Assembly (NCBI GenBank): GCA_947495055.1
Contig: CANLXO010000003.1
Coordinates: 62,001 to 126,000, forward strand
DNA from: an uncultured Psychrobacter sp.
GTDB taxonomy: Bacteria; Pseudomonadota; Gammaproteobacteria; Pseudomonadales; Moraxellaceae
Direction of reading: 5' to 3'
Length of the DNA stretch: 64,000 bases
How positions within the stretch are numbered: position 1 is the stretch's first letter; each line of letters begins with the position of its first letter. A model generated the notes under the pieces. The model was not told the origin of the DNA, searched no databases, and worked only from the letters and a program-made list of their open reading frames with translations. Made by a program: the position numbers and the translations under genes. Below are positions 16,232 through 25,136 of the stretch, in pieces.

Positions 16232-18412
16232 CTAAAAATACCGTCTGTATGCCAGTTTGATATCGTCATTAGCATCGACGCGATCTTGCCAGTCATAACT
16301 GGCGTCAAGTCGTAATGCTTGGGTGCGGTCAATATCATATTGCATCCCTAGCGTCGTTATCGGTTGCCAATAGTGACCTTTAGTATCAGGCGCGCTCGTG
16401 TCGCCATGATACCAATAAGGTAGCTCTAGTTGTGCCTGCGCACGTAACTGATTGTTAATCTGATAGTGACAGCCAGCGTTCACGCCTGCGCCAACCCGAA
16501 AACCTTTGCTTAGACCACGTCCGCCCTGAGCGGTTCCTGATAACAAAGCATAGCACAGCTGCGGCGGCATCTCGCCAGTACCTGATCTTGGGATGCCAAA
16601 CGCCCATGACCAGCCTGTCTCGTAGCCGACACTGCCCACCAGATGATCGCGCCCTTCAACTTGTGAGCCATCATCGACGCGCGTCGCCTCAACGTTGACG
16701 CCCCACGTTTTGCCCCTTTGTGCACTGTTGACTGGGTTAAACGAGCGTCCGCGCAGGATTGTGATATTCTCTAGCACCACATTATCAGGCTCATTGTCGT
16801 TACTGTCCGTATCGTAAAAACGCACGGTAGCAGCTAGGGCTTCTAAATTAAAAAACTGCGAAAATCCCATGGTGCGATCTAGCATGTCATGAAAGCCTGC
16901 GCGCACGCCAACATCGATATAGCCGTTGTCACCGCGCTGACCGATACCTATTTGAGCCATTTGGAAGGGATGGCGATCTGTGGGGTTATTATTTGAGGCA
17001 ACAATGCCATGATCTACGATGGTTTTGCCATCTGCTGATATGCTCGATGCCGCATTGCGCTCGGCGGATTTGATCGCTTGCGCATCGTTTTTACTTAATG
17101 ATATATAACCAAGTTCGGCCGCTGCTTTGGCTTTGTTCAGCTCAGCCTGACGCACGGTACTATCAGATGGCGTAAAACGGGCATCTGCTAGTAAGTCCTC
17201 ATCGTTTAACAGTTGTACCACATCAGAGGGGATGACCACGTAAGGCAATTGACTAAGCAGGTTTTGCTGAGGGCGCACCACATCAATTAAACGCAGAATC
17301 TCAGATGCGCAGTTATCGGTGGTAAAATAATAAGGAATATCTAAATCTTTGGTCTCCCAAACGTGCAAGATAATCTGCTGTACTTCAGCAGGCGTCAAAT
17401 CAAGCTGATAAGTCCACGCATCGCGCTCATCGTCCTTGAGATACTTAGCTAGCTTTTCGTGATAAGGGTCAATCTCAATTCTGTTATTGTAGCCGCCACT
17501 CGTTGATTTGATGGCGTAAATGGCAAAAGCATCGTCAGGGTCGCCATCGACGGTATCGTTTAGCGCATAAGCATGATGTATCAGGTTAGGATTTGCCGCG
17601 CTTATTGGCGAGTCGATACGCAGCAAGGTATGAGCAAAAGCGGAAATCGGATTATCGAGATACTCTTCAGCAAACATAATTGATAGCTGTTCGGGGTTTA
17701 GCATTTTCATCCAAGAGGCAAGCTCTGGGCAGTCCGCTTGCAAGCGCGCACCGTCAATGCCTAGAGTATCTGTGAGCCACTGCGTACGTGCAGGAAAACG
17801 GCAAACCGCTGCGTTATTGCTAGAGTTTGAGGTTTGAGACAATGTGGTTTGTGGCGATGTGGTTTTTGGTGCTGTCATTTGATTAGCAAATGCGATAAGC
17901 ATCGCATCAAGTTCAGCGCCAGCATCAGATTGTCCATTGGCACTCAAAAAGAAATCTGGATTATCGATCAAGCTCTTAGGCGCGCCTTTATTCAATATCG
18001 ATTTTTTGTCATCTAAAAAATATAGTAGTCGTCGCCACGTTGTATGCTCAGCTAAATTATCCGCCTCAACTTGTTTGCGCCACTTAGACAATAGCTGCTG
18101 GGCTTGTGGCGTATTTGCTGCAATATTTTGTCCGCCCTTAGCACTATTATCTTGCGCCGTATTAGCTGCTAAGTCTACTACGGTCGTTTTTGACATTAAA
18201 GCTGAGTCAGGCGTTGCTGCATCAAGCGATGCTGAGTTAGGTGCTAAGGCACCTGTCGTTACCAATGACAAGGGCGTTGGCAGGACCGCTTGCGCAGGCG
18301 CACAGAGCAGACTGGCGATAGTCAGGGGTAAAAGTGCTCGCAGGCTTACGCCTTTTGACGGAGTCTTTTTTGCAGTATGACACTTAGTTATAGCAGTTAA
18401 ATAAGAGAACAT
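16232..18412 (-). CDS. Lnb N-terminal periplasmic domain (DUF4105) protein with C-terminal barrel-like region
   Basis: A 726-residue exported protein. An N-terminal hydrophobic signal (LLPLTIASLLCAPAQA) is followed by an Ala/Ser/Thr-rich region and helical part. The DUF4105 core at about 240-400 has FAHTLLRID, the PYHEKLAKYLKDDERDAW block and YFTTDNCASEILRL with the conserved Asn-Cys. Residues from about 480 to the end are made of alternating beta strands with many Gly, Tyr and Trp, and the last residue is Phe. This looks like an outer-membrane barrel, though only analogy supports it. Function is unknown; His and Cys in the core suggest a cysteine hydrolase fold. It is divergent from ampD, which suggests envelope work. 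Confidence 0.8.
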   Translation of the reverse strand: MFSYLTAITKCHTAKKTPSKGVSLRALLPLTIASLLCAPAQAVLPTPLSLVTTGALAPNSASLDAATPDSALMSKTTVVDLAANTAQDNSAKGGQNIAANTPQAQQLLSKWRKQVEADNLAEHTTWRRLLYFLDDKKSILNKGAPKSLIDNPDFFLSANGQSDAGAELDAMLIAFANQMTAPKTTSPQTTLSQTSNSSNNAAVCRFPARTQWLTDTLGIDGARLQADCPELASWMKMLNPEQLSIMFAEEYLDNPISAFAHTLLRIDSPISAANPNLIHHAYALNDTVDGDPDDAFAIYAIKSTSGGYNNRIEIDPYHEKLAKYLKDDERDAWTYQLDLTPAEVQQIILHVWETKDLDIPYYFTTDNCASEILRLIDVVRPQQNLLSQLPYVVIPSDVVQLLNDEDLLADARFTPSDSTVRQAELNKAKAAAELGYISLSKNDAQAIKSAERNAASSISADGKTIVDHGIVASNNNPTDRHPFQMAQIGIGQRGDNGYIDVGVRAGFHDMLDRTMGFSQFFNLEALAATVRFYDTDSNDNEPDNVVLENITILRGRSFNPVNSAQRGKTWGVNVEATRVDDGSQVEGRDHLVGSVGYETGWSWAFGIPRSGTGEMPPQLCYALLSGTAQGGRGLSKGFRVGAGVNAGCHYQINNQLRAQAQLELPYWYHGDTSAPDTKGHYWQPITTLGMQYDIDRTQALRLDASYDWQDRVDANDDIKLAYRRYF

Positions 18413-18614
18413 AAGGCAGCATCTCGCGTTTTTGCGCTAATAGCTAGCAAGCAATTTGAGGTTATAGAGAAATGTGAATAAAATCTGTTGGCTTAGAGCT
18501 TACATTAGCGCCGTAATAATATTTCAATACGCTTCATAATATTGTATATGATATACCAGATTTAAAAGCACTGTTTGTTATCGTGTTTTTAGTCGTTAAA
18601 TAATTGAGAGCATC

Positions 18615-19214
18615 ATGTCTACATCTATCACAAATATCAAAGATCATCGTTTATTGTCAGCCACTTGGCTTGCCTCGCCCAATTTCAACGAGCGTCCCAA
18701 GGGCAAAGACGGTAGCATGAGTATTGACACTATCGTCATCCACAATATCAGCTTACCACCTGATGAGTTTGGTGGCTGCGATAGTGATGGTCTGCACTAC
18801 GTCAAAGCCCTATTTACCAACCAACTTGACTGGAATGCGCATCCTTACTTCACCACCATTGAAGGCGCTGAAGTATCAGCACACCTATTTATCGAACGTG
18901 ATGGCGCTGTCACTCAGTTCGTACCCTTTGATAAGCGCGCGTGGCATGCGGGTAGATCAAGCTACTTAGGGCGAGCAGAGTGCAATGATTATAGCATTGG
19001 TATTGAGCTTGAAGGCTCAGATTTTCAGGCCTTTACTGATGAGCAATATATCGCCCTTACCGATATTATCATTGCCATTTATCACGCGTATCCTAAAACG
19101 CGCCGACATCTAACGGGTCATAGCGATATCGCACCAGGACGCAAGAGTGACCCGGGTGAGTATTTTGACTGGGTGCGCTTGCGTCAGATGATCAATCAAA
19201 ACAGCGAGCGATAA
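18615..19214 (+). CDS. ampD: 1,6-anhydro-N-acetylmuramyl-L-alanine amidase AmpD
   Basis: AmpD is the cytoplasmic zinc amidase that cuts the stem peptide from anhydro-MurNAc during wall recycling; loss of it derepresses AmpC-type beta-lactamases where ampR is present. The 199-residue protein has the zinc ligand in DTIVIHNISLP, the HYVKALF and SAHLFIERDG strands, WHAGRSSYLGR, and the second and third ligand area GHSDIAPGRKSDPGEYFDW. This is the standard AmpD pattern and size. GAGAGCATC lies just before the ATG. murJ follows 120 bases later with its own promoter. No ampR or ampC is in the window. Confidence 0.96.
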   Translation: MSTSITNIKDHRLLSATWLASPNFNERPKGKDGSMSIDTIVIHNISLPPDEFGGCDSDGLHYVKALFTNQLDWNAHPYFTTIEGAEVSAHLFIERDGAVTQFVPFDKRAWHAGRSSYLGRAECNDYSIGIELEGSDFQAFTDEQYIALTDIIIAIYHAYPKTRRHLTGHSDIAPGRKSDPGEYFDWVRLRQMINQNSER

Positions 19215-19262
19215 AGAGCACTCTGCATTCCACAAGCAATTCATTTATCTATGTTATGAAAA

Positions 19263-19271
19263 TGCTATAAT
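19263..19271 (+). promoter_or_regulatory. Extended -10 promoter for murJ
   Basis: A TGC-TATAAT extended -10 element lies about 65 bases upstream of the murJ ATG. No good -35 hexamer is present at the usual distance, as expected for extended -10 promoters. Confidence 0.55.
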
Positions 19272-19334
19272 CCGTCAGTTTTTTGGCAATCTGTTTTTGA
19301 TTTTTGACAATAGCAACTGGGCAGAATAATCCTC

Positions 19335-20885
19335 ATGGCAAAAAGTCGCTTGTTTCGTTCGACCATGGTGGTCAGTAGCATGACCATGTTATCGCGTATA
19401 TTAGGTTTGGTGCGCGATATCGTACTCTTAGGAGTCTTTGGCGCAGGCGGTCTAATGGATGCCTTTTTGGTCGCCTTTAAAATACCGAACTTTTTGCGCC
19501 GTCTATTCGCTGAAGGCGCCTTTAGTCAGGCTTTTGTCCCAGTATTATCCGAGTACAAAGAAAAATATAATCTTCAGCAAGTACAGATTTTGGTTAGCCG
19601 TACCTCAGGCGCGTTATTGCTGATTTTGTCGATGTTGACCGTGGTCGTGATTTTGCTGGCGCCATGGGTCGTGACTTTGTTCGCGCCAGGATTTGCCGAT
19701 CAGCCTGATAAGTTCGCGATTACCGCAGAATTATTACGCCTCACCTTCCCTTATCTGTTATTTATATCCATGACCGCGTTTGCTAGTGGCATTTTGCAAA
19801 GCTATGGACGTTTTGCCGCGCCAGCTTTTGCGCCCGTATTATTAAACCTATGTATGATAGGCGCCGCGCTTATCTTTGCACCGATGTTTGATACGCCAAT
19901 CATGGCGCTCGGTTACGCCGTCGCTATCGCAGGCCTATTACAGTTTTTGATTCAACTGCCGCAGCTATGGCAACAAAAGCTACTGGTCGCGCCCAAAGTT
20001 GACTTTGGGCATGAAGGCGTCAGGCGCATATTGAAATTAATGCTTCCTGCTATCTTTGGCGTCTCTGTCACTCAGATTAACCTGCTACTAAATACGGTAT
20101 TTGCCTCCTTGATGATTGGCGGCTCGGTCTCGTGGCTGTATGCCGCTGAGCGTATGAGTGAGCTACCGTTGGGTCTTATCGGCGTCGCCATTGGTACGGT
20201 TATTTTGCCAAGTTTGTCTAGAAGTGAGGCGCAAAAGGACGACATCACCTTTAAAAAGACCATAGATTGGGCTGCCAGATTGATCATCGTTGTCGGCTTG
20301 CCTGCTGCGGCCGCACTGTTTATTCTCTCAGACGTGCTGATGCAGGCGCTGTTTTTGCGCGGGGAATTTACCTTGCGTGATTCGCAAATGAGCGGACTTG
20401 CATTGCGTAGTATGGCAGGCGGCATCTTAGGGTTTATGCTAATAAAAATATTTGCGCCCGCGTTTTTTGCTCGTCAAGATATCAAAACTCCAGTACGCAT
20501 CGGTATCGTTTCAGTCTTTGCCAATATGATATTTAGTGCTTTGTTTATCGGTATATTTTATCTATTAGAGATTCCACTACATGGTGGTTTGGCGCTAGCG
20601 ACGACCGGTGCTGCTTTTGTCAACGCAGGATTATTGTATTACTTCTTACACAAGCGTGATATTTTTCGTTTTGATAGCCACTGGAAAAAGCTGTTTGCAC
20701 AGTTTATCGTCTCAACTGCGGCAATGATTGCCGTGCTCTATATCATGCTGCCCTACTTCCCGACAGATTCAGCGCAGTGGCAGCGACTCATTGCCCTACT
20801 TATCATGTGTGTGGTTGGCGCCTTGGTCTATGCCGTAGTGTTACTGGCTACCGGATTCCGCCCGCGTCAGCTTAAACATGGCTAG
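19335..20885 (+). CDS. murJ: Lipid II flippase MurJ
   Basis: MurJ (MviN) flips lipid II across the inner membrane for peptidoglycan assembly. The 516-residue protein has about 14 hydrophobic segments. Family landmarks include the N-terminal SMTMLSRILGLVRDIVLLGVFG, FLVAFKIPNFLRRLFAEGAFSQAFVPV, and the PLGLIGVAIGTVILPSLSR block with its conserved charged residues. Length is normal. A weak ribosome-binding site precedes the ATG, so the start rests on family length. Together with ampD, murG, murC, ddl, lpxC and slt it makes this a region rich in wall genes. Confidence 0.97.
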   Translation: MAKSRLFRSTMVVSSMTMLSRILGLVRDIVLLGVFGAGGLMDAFLVAFKIPNFLRRLFAEGAFSQAFVPVLSEYKEKYNLQQVQILVSRTSGALLLILSMLTVVVILLAPWVVTLFAPGFADQPDKFAITAELLRLTFPYLLFISMTAFASGILQSYGRFAAPAFAPVLLNLCMIGAALIFAPMFDTPIMALGYAVAIAGLLQFLIQLPQLWQQKLLVAPKVDFGHEGVRRILKLMLPAIFGVSVTQINLLLNTVFASLMIGGSVSWLYAAERMSELPLGLIGVAIGTVILPSLSRSEAQKDDITFKKTIDWAARLIIVVGLPAAAALFILSDVLMQALFLRGEFTLRDSQMSGLALRSMAGGILGFMLIKIFAPAFFARQDIKTPVRIGIVSVFANMIFSALFIGIFYLLEIPLHGGLALATTGAAFVNAGLLYYFLHKRDIFRFDSHWKKLFAQFIVSTAAMIAVLYIMLPYFPTDSAQWQRLIALLIMCVVGALVYAVVLLATGFRPRQLKHG

Positions 20886-21022
20886 TTATGGTTGATTTGA
20901 TTAGAGCGTGTTAACCAGTCACTTTACCAAACAGGCACAAGGTTAAATCAATCACTGACTGCTAATTGTGATGATAATTGTCATAATTAATGACTTATTA
21001 AATAAAAATTTGTAGGTGTACG

Positions 21023-21637
21023 ATGACGTCAGAGACAATAGCCAAACCAATACTCTTTCAACGCCTATCTTTGACGATTGGCACAGCCTTGTTAAGTACC
21101 AGCTTTTTATTAAGTGCCTGTAGTAGCGGCGATCCTGATGAGATAGCCATTGATGCTGATGATGTGCCTGTTGTGGTTGACCATACAGATGATGCTATGA
21201 CTACTGATACCGCTCTGTTAAAAGACAACGGATCAGCTGATATGGCTACTGCTAGCAACCAAACCAGCATGCCAAGTCCTAGCGCTATTCCAGCGCCGCC
21301 TTTAGCCGATCAGCCAAGTCTAGTGACCAATACGACTCAGCCTAATAGTCCAGAAGATACGGTGAAGCAAGCGCTGAACACCTTGTATTACGGCGATGTT
21401 GAGGACGCGGTCGGCTACTATCAAGTCGACATGGCAAACTTTGAACAAGAGCTTGCCAATACCCAAAGCGCTTTTCAGCAAACCGTAGATAGCGTCACCA
21501 TTACAGATACTCAGTACAACGACGACAACACTGTGGCCACTATTGAAGGCGAGCTGATGTTAAAAGGTCAAAGTAAACCTGCGCCGCTAACCTACAAACT
21601 TAAGAAAGTAAACGGTCAATGGAAGATTTTGGGATAA
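21023..21637 (+). CDS. Lipoprotein with C-terminal DUF4878-like (NTF2-like) domain
   Basis: A 204-residue lipoprotein. The basic-hydrophobic N-terminus ends in the lipobox SFLLSACSS with the acylated cysteine at about residue 33. A low-complexity acidic and Ser/Thr/Pro-rich linker runs to about 110. The C-terminal domain of about 95 residues (DTVKQALNTLYYGDVEDAVGYY to LKKVNGQWKIL) has the helix-then-sheet pattern of DUF4878 and other NTF2-like domains. It is anchored to a membrane, with unknown ligand. AGGTGTACG precedes the ATG. It ends 27 bases before the convergent GNAT gene with no obvious terminator between. Confidence 0.78.
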   Translation: MTSETIAKPILFQRLSLTIGTALLSTSFLLSACSSGDPDEIAIDADDVPVVVDHTDDAMTTDTALLKDNGSADMATASNQTSMPSPSAIPAPPLADQPSLVTNTTQPNSPEDTVKQALNTLYYGDVEDAVGYYQVDMANFEQELANTQSAFQQTVDSVTITDTQYNDDNTVATIEGELMLKGQSKPAPLTYKLKKVNGQWKILG

Positions 21638-21664
21638 AAGTTATCTTCAAGATTACGATCTTTA

Positions 21665-22300
21665 TTAGTTTTGCTCGCTATCACTATTGGGTTTGATAGC
21701 CAGTCCTAACATCACTACATCAGCGATAAAGCCATCCATATCGCAAACTTGTGGCATGTAGCCCCATTGCTCAAAACCAAGCTTGTAAAACAGGCGCAGG
21801 CTTGGCTGATTATGGGCAAAGATAAGGGCAACAACTTTACGAATGCCTAAGCTTGGCGCTTGCGCTAACATCCAATTTGCCAGCATACTGCCCAAGCCTT
21901 TGCCATGCTCGTCATTGTGCAAATAGATGCTGATCTCACTACTAATATGATAAGCGCTGCGCGCGTATAAATCACTAAAACTACCCCAAGCGATAATCTG
22001 CGTTGTCTCTATCTCTTGATGATTTGATTTCTCGCTAATGTTAGCGCTTGAACAGATATCTTTTGCTATGGTTTTTACCACGTAAATTGGACGCGTCCGA
22101 CTATTGAGGTGCTCATCAAACCAAGCGGCGCGTTCAGTAGTAGTCACTGGTGTTAGATTAGCCGTCGCCTGTTTACCTGCGATACTTTGATTGTAAATAT
22201 ATAAAATAGCAGTTAAATCAGATAGGGTTGCACGTTCTACGCTGAATTCGCTGTTAAGCCAAGTTTTTTTATTATCGGGTTTGTCCATAGCCTTTCTCAT
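21665..22300 (-). CDS. GNAT-family N-acetyltransferase, phosphinothricin-acetyltransferase-like
   Basis: A 211-residue GCN5-related acetyltransferase. The domain starts near residue 17 with FSVERATLSDLTAILYIYNQSI. It has the AWGSFSDLYARSAYHISSEISIYL strand pair, the acetyl-CoA loop DEHGKGLGSMLANWML (family pattern RxxGxG/A), and the motif VALIFAHNQPSLRLFYKLGFEQWGYMPQV. The VATLS/NQSI start and the tail are most like the phosphinothricin or methionine-sulfoximine acetyltransferase group. The true substrate cannot be told. The start could be four codons later (22288); neither site has an ideal ribosome-binding site. Confidence 0.85.
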   Translation of the reverse strand: MRKAMDKPDNKKTWLNSEFSVERATLSDLTAILYIYNQSIAGKQATANLTPVTTTERAAWFDEHLNSRTRPIYVVKTIAKDICSSANISEKSNHQEIETTQIIAWGSFSDLYARSAYHISSEISIYLHNDEHGKGLGSMLANWMLAQAPSLGIRKVVALIFAHNQPSLRLFYKLGFEQWGYMPQVCDMDGFIADVVMLGLAIKPNSDSEQN

Positions 22301-22430
22301 AAATTCTGTTGGGATGGGTGTGAGTGCGCTTATTTTACTTTATAATGACAAGTTTTGAACATATCAGTCGCTATCTGCGCTGTGTTTTTATCTTTTTGGT
22401 CACATACTAGCTGCGATACGATAATCCCCT

Positions 22431-23477
22431 ATGAAAACCTATTTTCTTGAGCAACTGATTGCCCCGCCGTATACCGATATTTTGGGCGCTGACACCACCA
22501 AGCTTGAGGCTTGCGTGCTGACTATTGGCAATTTTGACGGTGTGCATTTGGGGCATCAAGCGATGCTAGCTCAAGTGCGAGCATTGGCCGATGAGCAAAA
22601 CCTGAGCGCCGCAGTGATGATATTTGAGCCGCAGCCACGTGAGTTCTTTGCACCAGCGACGGCACCTGCACGCTTGACGACGCTGTCTGAAAAGCAGGTA
22701 TTGCTCGCTGAGTATGGTGTGGACACCTTAATCGTTGCCAACTTTGATAGTGATTTTCGAGCTTTATCTGCCACCGCCTTTGCTGATCTATTAGCCAAGC
22801 GACTTAATGTCAAAGCGCTAGTACTCGGTGATGACTCACGTTTTGGACATGATCGCACGGGTGATAGTCAGTTTTTGCGTGATTATGGGCTGCCCGTGAC
22901 CAATCTACACACGATTGCTGACGACATTGATGAGACAGCTAGCCGGCGTATCAGTTCAACGCGTATCCGTGAGCTACTGCTAGCAGGTGATATCGAGGCG
23001 GCGAATCAATTATTGGGCCGAGACTATACCATTACAGGTGAGGTCGTGGGCGGCGATCAGATTGGTCGTACTATGAGTTTTCCAACAGCCAATATTGAGC
23101 TATCACGCCTAAAACCCGCTTTGCATGGTATCTTGGCCGTCGATGTGGTTTGTCTCGATGACAAAGGCAATATTGTACCCAATGGCTTGAGCAAACTGGC
23201 GGTCGATGAGCAGGTAGGAGTCGCCGGCATGCGCGCGCATAGCTTATTTGGTACCGCGAATGTCGGTACTAGGCCTTCTGTCGATAAAGGTGATAATTGG
23301 CGCTTAGAGGTGCACTTTCCGCAGTTTAAAGCCGACTTATATGGCAAGACATTACAAGTGCGTTTTTTGCATTTTTTGCATGGTGAAAAAGATTACGAGA
23401 GTATCGAGGCGTTAAAGGCAGGTATTCATCAAGATGTTGCTGATTTGTTAAAGTGGCGACAAGCCCAATTGATATGA
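22431..23477 (+). CDS. ribF: Bifunctional riboflavin kinase / FAD synthetase
   Basis: RibF makes FMN from riboflavin and then FAD, using ATP. The 348-residue protein has the N-terminal FAD synthetase domain (to about 200) with VLTIGNFDGVHLGHQAML, VLGDDSRFGHDRTGD and ISSTRIRELL. The C-terminal riboflavin kinase domain has VVGGDQIGRTMSFPTANIEL, the late GTANVGTRPSV and ending helix. Compared with typical members it carries a modest insertion around residues 235-270 (LDDKGNIVPNGLSKLAVDEQ). A divergent GNAT gene lies upstream. A strong terminator follows directly. Confidence 0.97.
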   Translation: MKTYFLEQLIAPPYTDILGADTTKLEACVLTIGNFDGVHLGHQAMLAQVRALADEQNLSAAVMIFEPQPREFFAPATAPARLTTLSEKQVLLAEYGVDTLIVANFDSDFRALSATAFADLLAKRLNVKALVLGDDSRFGHDRTGDSQFLRDYGLPVTNLHTIADDIDETASRRISSTRIRELLLAGDIEAANQLLGRDYTITGEVVGGDQIGRTMSFPTANIELSRLKPALHGILAVDVVCLDDKGNIVPNGLSKLAVDEQVGVAGMRAHSLFGTANVGTRPSVDKGDNWRLEVHFPQFKADLYGKTLQVRFLHFLHGEKDYESIEALKAGIHQDVADLLKWRQAQLI

Positions 23478-23489
23478 CGCAAAGCCTAT

Positions 23490-23534
23490 GGCATAAAAAA
23501 CCCACTAACATAAAGGTAGTGGGTTTTTTATGCC
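23490..23534. terminator. Strong bidirectional terminator after ribF
   Basis: A perfect 18-bp inverted repeat (23490-23507 with 23517-23534; core AAAAAACCCACTA) has a 9-base loop. It separates ribF from the convergent DUF2789 gene and serves both. Confidence 0.92.
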
Positions 23535-23541
23535 GTAAAGA

Positions 23542-23781
23542 TTAAGCATCTGGATGCATGCGCACGTTTAGATCATCAATGACTTCGACCCAAGCGGCGT
23601 CTTTTTTCCATTCTTCTTGTAAAAATGCCCGCTGAGAGTCACTCCAAACATCCGCTTTAATAAGCTCTTCTTCTTTTGCTAGTTGATTGTTTTGGATAAA
23701 ACTATCAATAGCTTCATCTGAGCTCTCAAGTCCCAGTTGTGCAAATAAATCATTCATAGTGTAATCTGGTTCGCCTAACAT
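23542..23781 (-). CDS. DUF2789 family protein
   Basis: A 79-residue soluble protein. It matches DUF2789, a small helical family found mainly in gamma-proteobacteria, through TMNDLFAQLGLESSDEAIDSF at the start, VWSDSQRAFLQEEWKKDAAWVEVIDDLNVRM at the end, and the overall size. Function is unknown. I choose the ATG at 23781, because GGGAG stands 6 bases upstream and the family starts there; a longer in-frame ATG at 23820 is less supported. It appears monocistronic, upstream of the mdh gene's terminator. Confidence 0.85.
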   Translation of the reverse strand: MLGEPDYTMNDLFAQLGLESSDEAIDSFIQNNQLAKEEELIKADVWSDSQRAFLQEEWKKDAAWVEVIDDLNVRMHPDA

Positions 23782-23960
23782 CTGCTCTCTCCCTTTGTAT
23801 GACTCAATAATATGACTCAATTATTTTTGTATTAGCCTAAAATTCTACTCTAAGCTTTTTTAGTTTGAAACTTTATTGTAGCAAGCCCTCGGCGAAAAAC
23901 TGTAATGGCTCGTTAACACTTATGTTAATGCTAGTCAGCAAATAGATACTTGAGCATAAA

Positions 23961-23989
23961 AAAACCCTCTGCTAGTGAGAGGGTTTTTG
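23961..23989 (-). terminator. Terminator after mdh
   Basis: An 11-bp stem (AAAAACCCTCT with AGAGGGTTTTT) with a short loop lies 16 bases downstream of the mdh stop, followed on the minus strand by T residues. Confidence 0.88.
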
Positions 23990-23992
23990 TAT

Positions 23993-24016
23993 ACTACCAT
24001 AAGCTTATGGTAGTAG
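23993..24016. repeat. 24-bp perfect palindrome over the mdh stop codon
   Basis: TACTACCATAAG and its reverse complement CTTATGGTAGTA form a 24-base palindrome with no loop. It covers the last codons and stop of mdh, next to the terminator. Confidence 0.7.
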
Positions 24017-24988
24017 GTGTGATACCGCGTCACGCTCTTCGCTAAGCTCTTGCTCAGTTGCCGCCATTTTCTCTTTTGAGAAATCTGATGAGACGTCTAA
24101 ACCTTCAACGATAGACCAGTCACCATTTGTGCAAGTGCAAGGGAACGAGTAGATGAGACCTTCGGCAATGCCATACTCACCATTTGAATATACGCCCATA
24201 GAGACCCAATCGTTCTCATCTGTACCCATCGCCCAAGTACGCATATGAGCAATAGCCGCATTCGCAGCAGAAGCAGCAGAAGAGGCACCGCGAGCTTTAA
24301 TGATTGCCGCGCCGCGTTGCTGTACGTTTGGAATATAAGTACCTTCGTACCAGTCGCGATCGACTAAATCAAGCGCAGGCTTGCCATTTACGGTACAAGC
24401 GGTTAGATCTGGATACTGAGTTGATGAGTGATTGCCCCAAATCGTCATCTTTTTGATGTCATTAACTGTGCTATCTGTTTGCTCAGCTAATTGTGCCATA
24501 GCACGATTATGATCTAGGCGCGTCATTGCGGTAAAGTTACGTGGATCTAAATCTGGTGCATTACGCTGAGCGATAACCGCATTGGTATTAGCAGGGTTGC
24601 CGACGACCAAGACTTTGACATCACGGCTAGCCACGTCATTTAATGCTTTGCCTTGTGCTGAGAAAATAGCCGCATTGGCTTCTAATAAGTCTTTACGCTC
24701 CATGCCTGGGCCACGTGGACGCGCGCCTACTAGCAATGCATAATCGATATCTTTGAAGGCAACTGTGGCATCATCAGTCTGTACGATATCGGCAAGTAAT
24801 GGAAAAGCACAATCCTCTAGCTCCATGACCACACCCTTTAGCGCGTCAAGTGCTGGCGTAATCTCAAGCAATTGCAAGATAACAGGCTGATCTGGGCCTA
24901 GCATCTCACCTGATGCGATACGAAATAGCATGGCATAACTGATATTACCAGCAGCGCCAGTGACGGCAACACGAATAGGTTGTTTCAT
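24005..24988 (-). CDS. mdh: Malate dehydrogenase
   Basis: NAD-dependent malate dehydrogenase of the TCA cycle, of the approximately 327-residue type close to cytosolic MDH. The nucleotide loop is [15 protein letters not shown] at residues 6-20. The substrate arginines lie in [16 protein letters not shown], and [27 protein letters not shown] and the catalytic histidine in [12 protein letters not shown] are all present. I use the ATG at 24988, because GGGAGTATTCT precedes it. It stands alone with its own terminator. Confidence 0.97.
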   Translation of the reverse strand: MKQPIRVAVTGAAGNISYAMLFRIASGEMLGPDQPVILQLLEITPALDALKGVVMELEDCAFPLLADIVQTDDATVAFKDIDYALLVGARPRGPGMERKDLLEANAAIFSAQGKALNDVASRDVKVLVVGNPANTNAVIAQRNAPDLDPRNFTAMTRLDHNRAMAQLAEQTDSTVNDIKKMTIWGNHSSTQYPDLTACTVNGKPALDLVDRDWYEGTYIPNVQQRGAAIIKARGASSAASAANAAIAHMRTWAMGTDENDWVSMGVYSNGEYGIAEGLIYSFPCTCTNGDWSIVEGLDVSSDFSKEKMAATEQELSEERDAVSHLLP

Positions 24989-25136
24989 AGAATACTCCCT
25001 CATTGATTATAAAATATGGTCACGACAACTAATGAATGTCTCAAACGTGGGCTAGTGTAGCACTTCGCTCAATAAGACGTCTAGATAAGATAAGACAGGA
25101 GTTCAAAATTTTATTGTTACATTTTATACGCATGAA

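Noticed and set aside
17937..18380. 147-codon open frame opposite the 5' end of the Lnb/DUF4105 gene
   Set aside because: It overlaps a clear signal peptide and domain on the other strand and lacks a ribosome-binding site.
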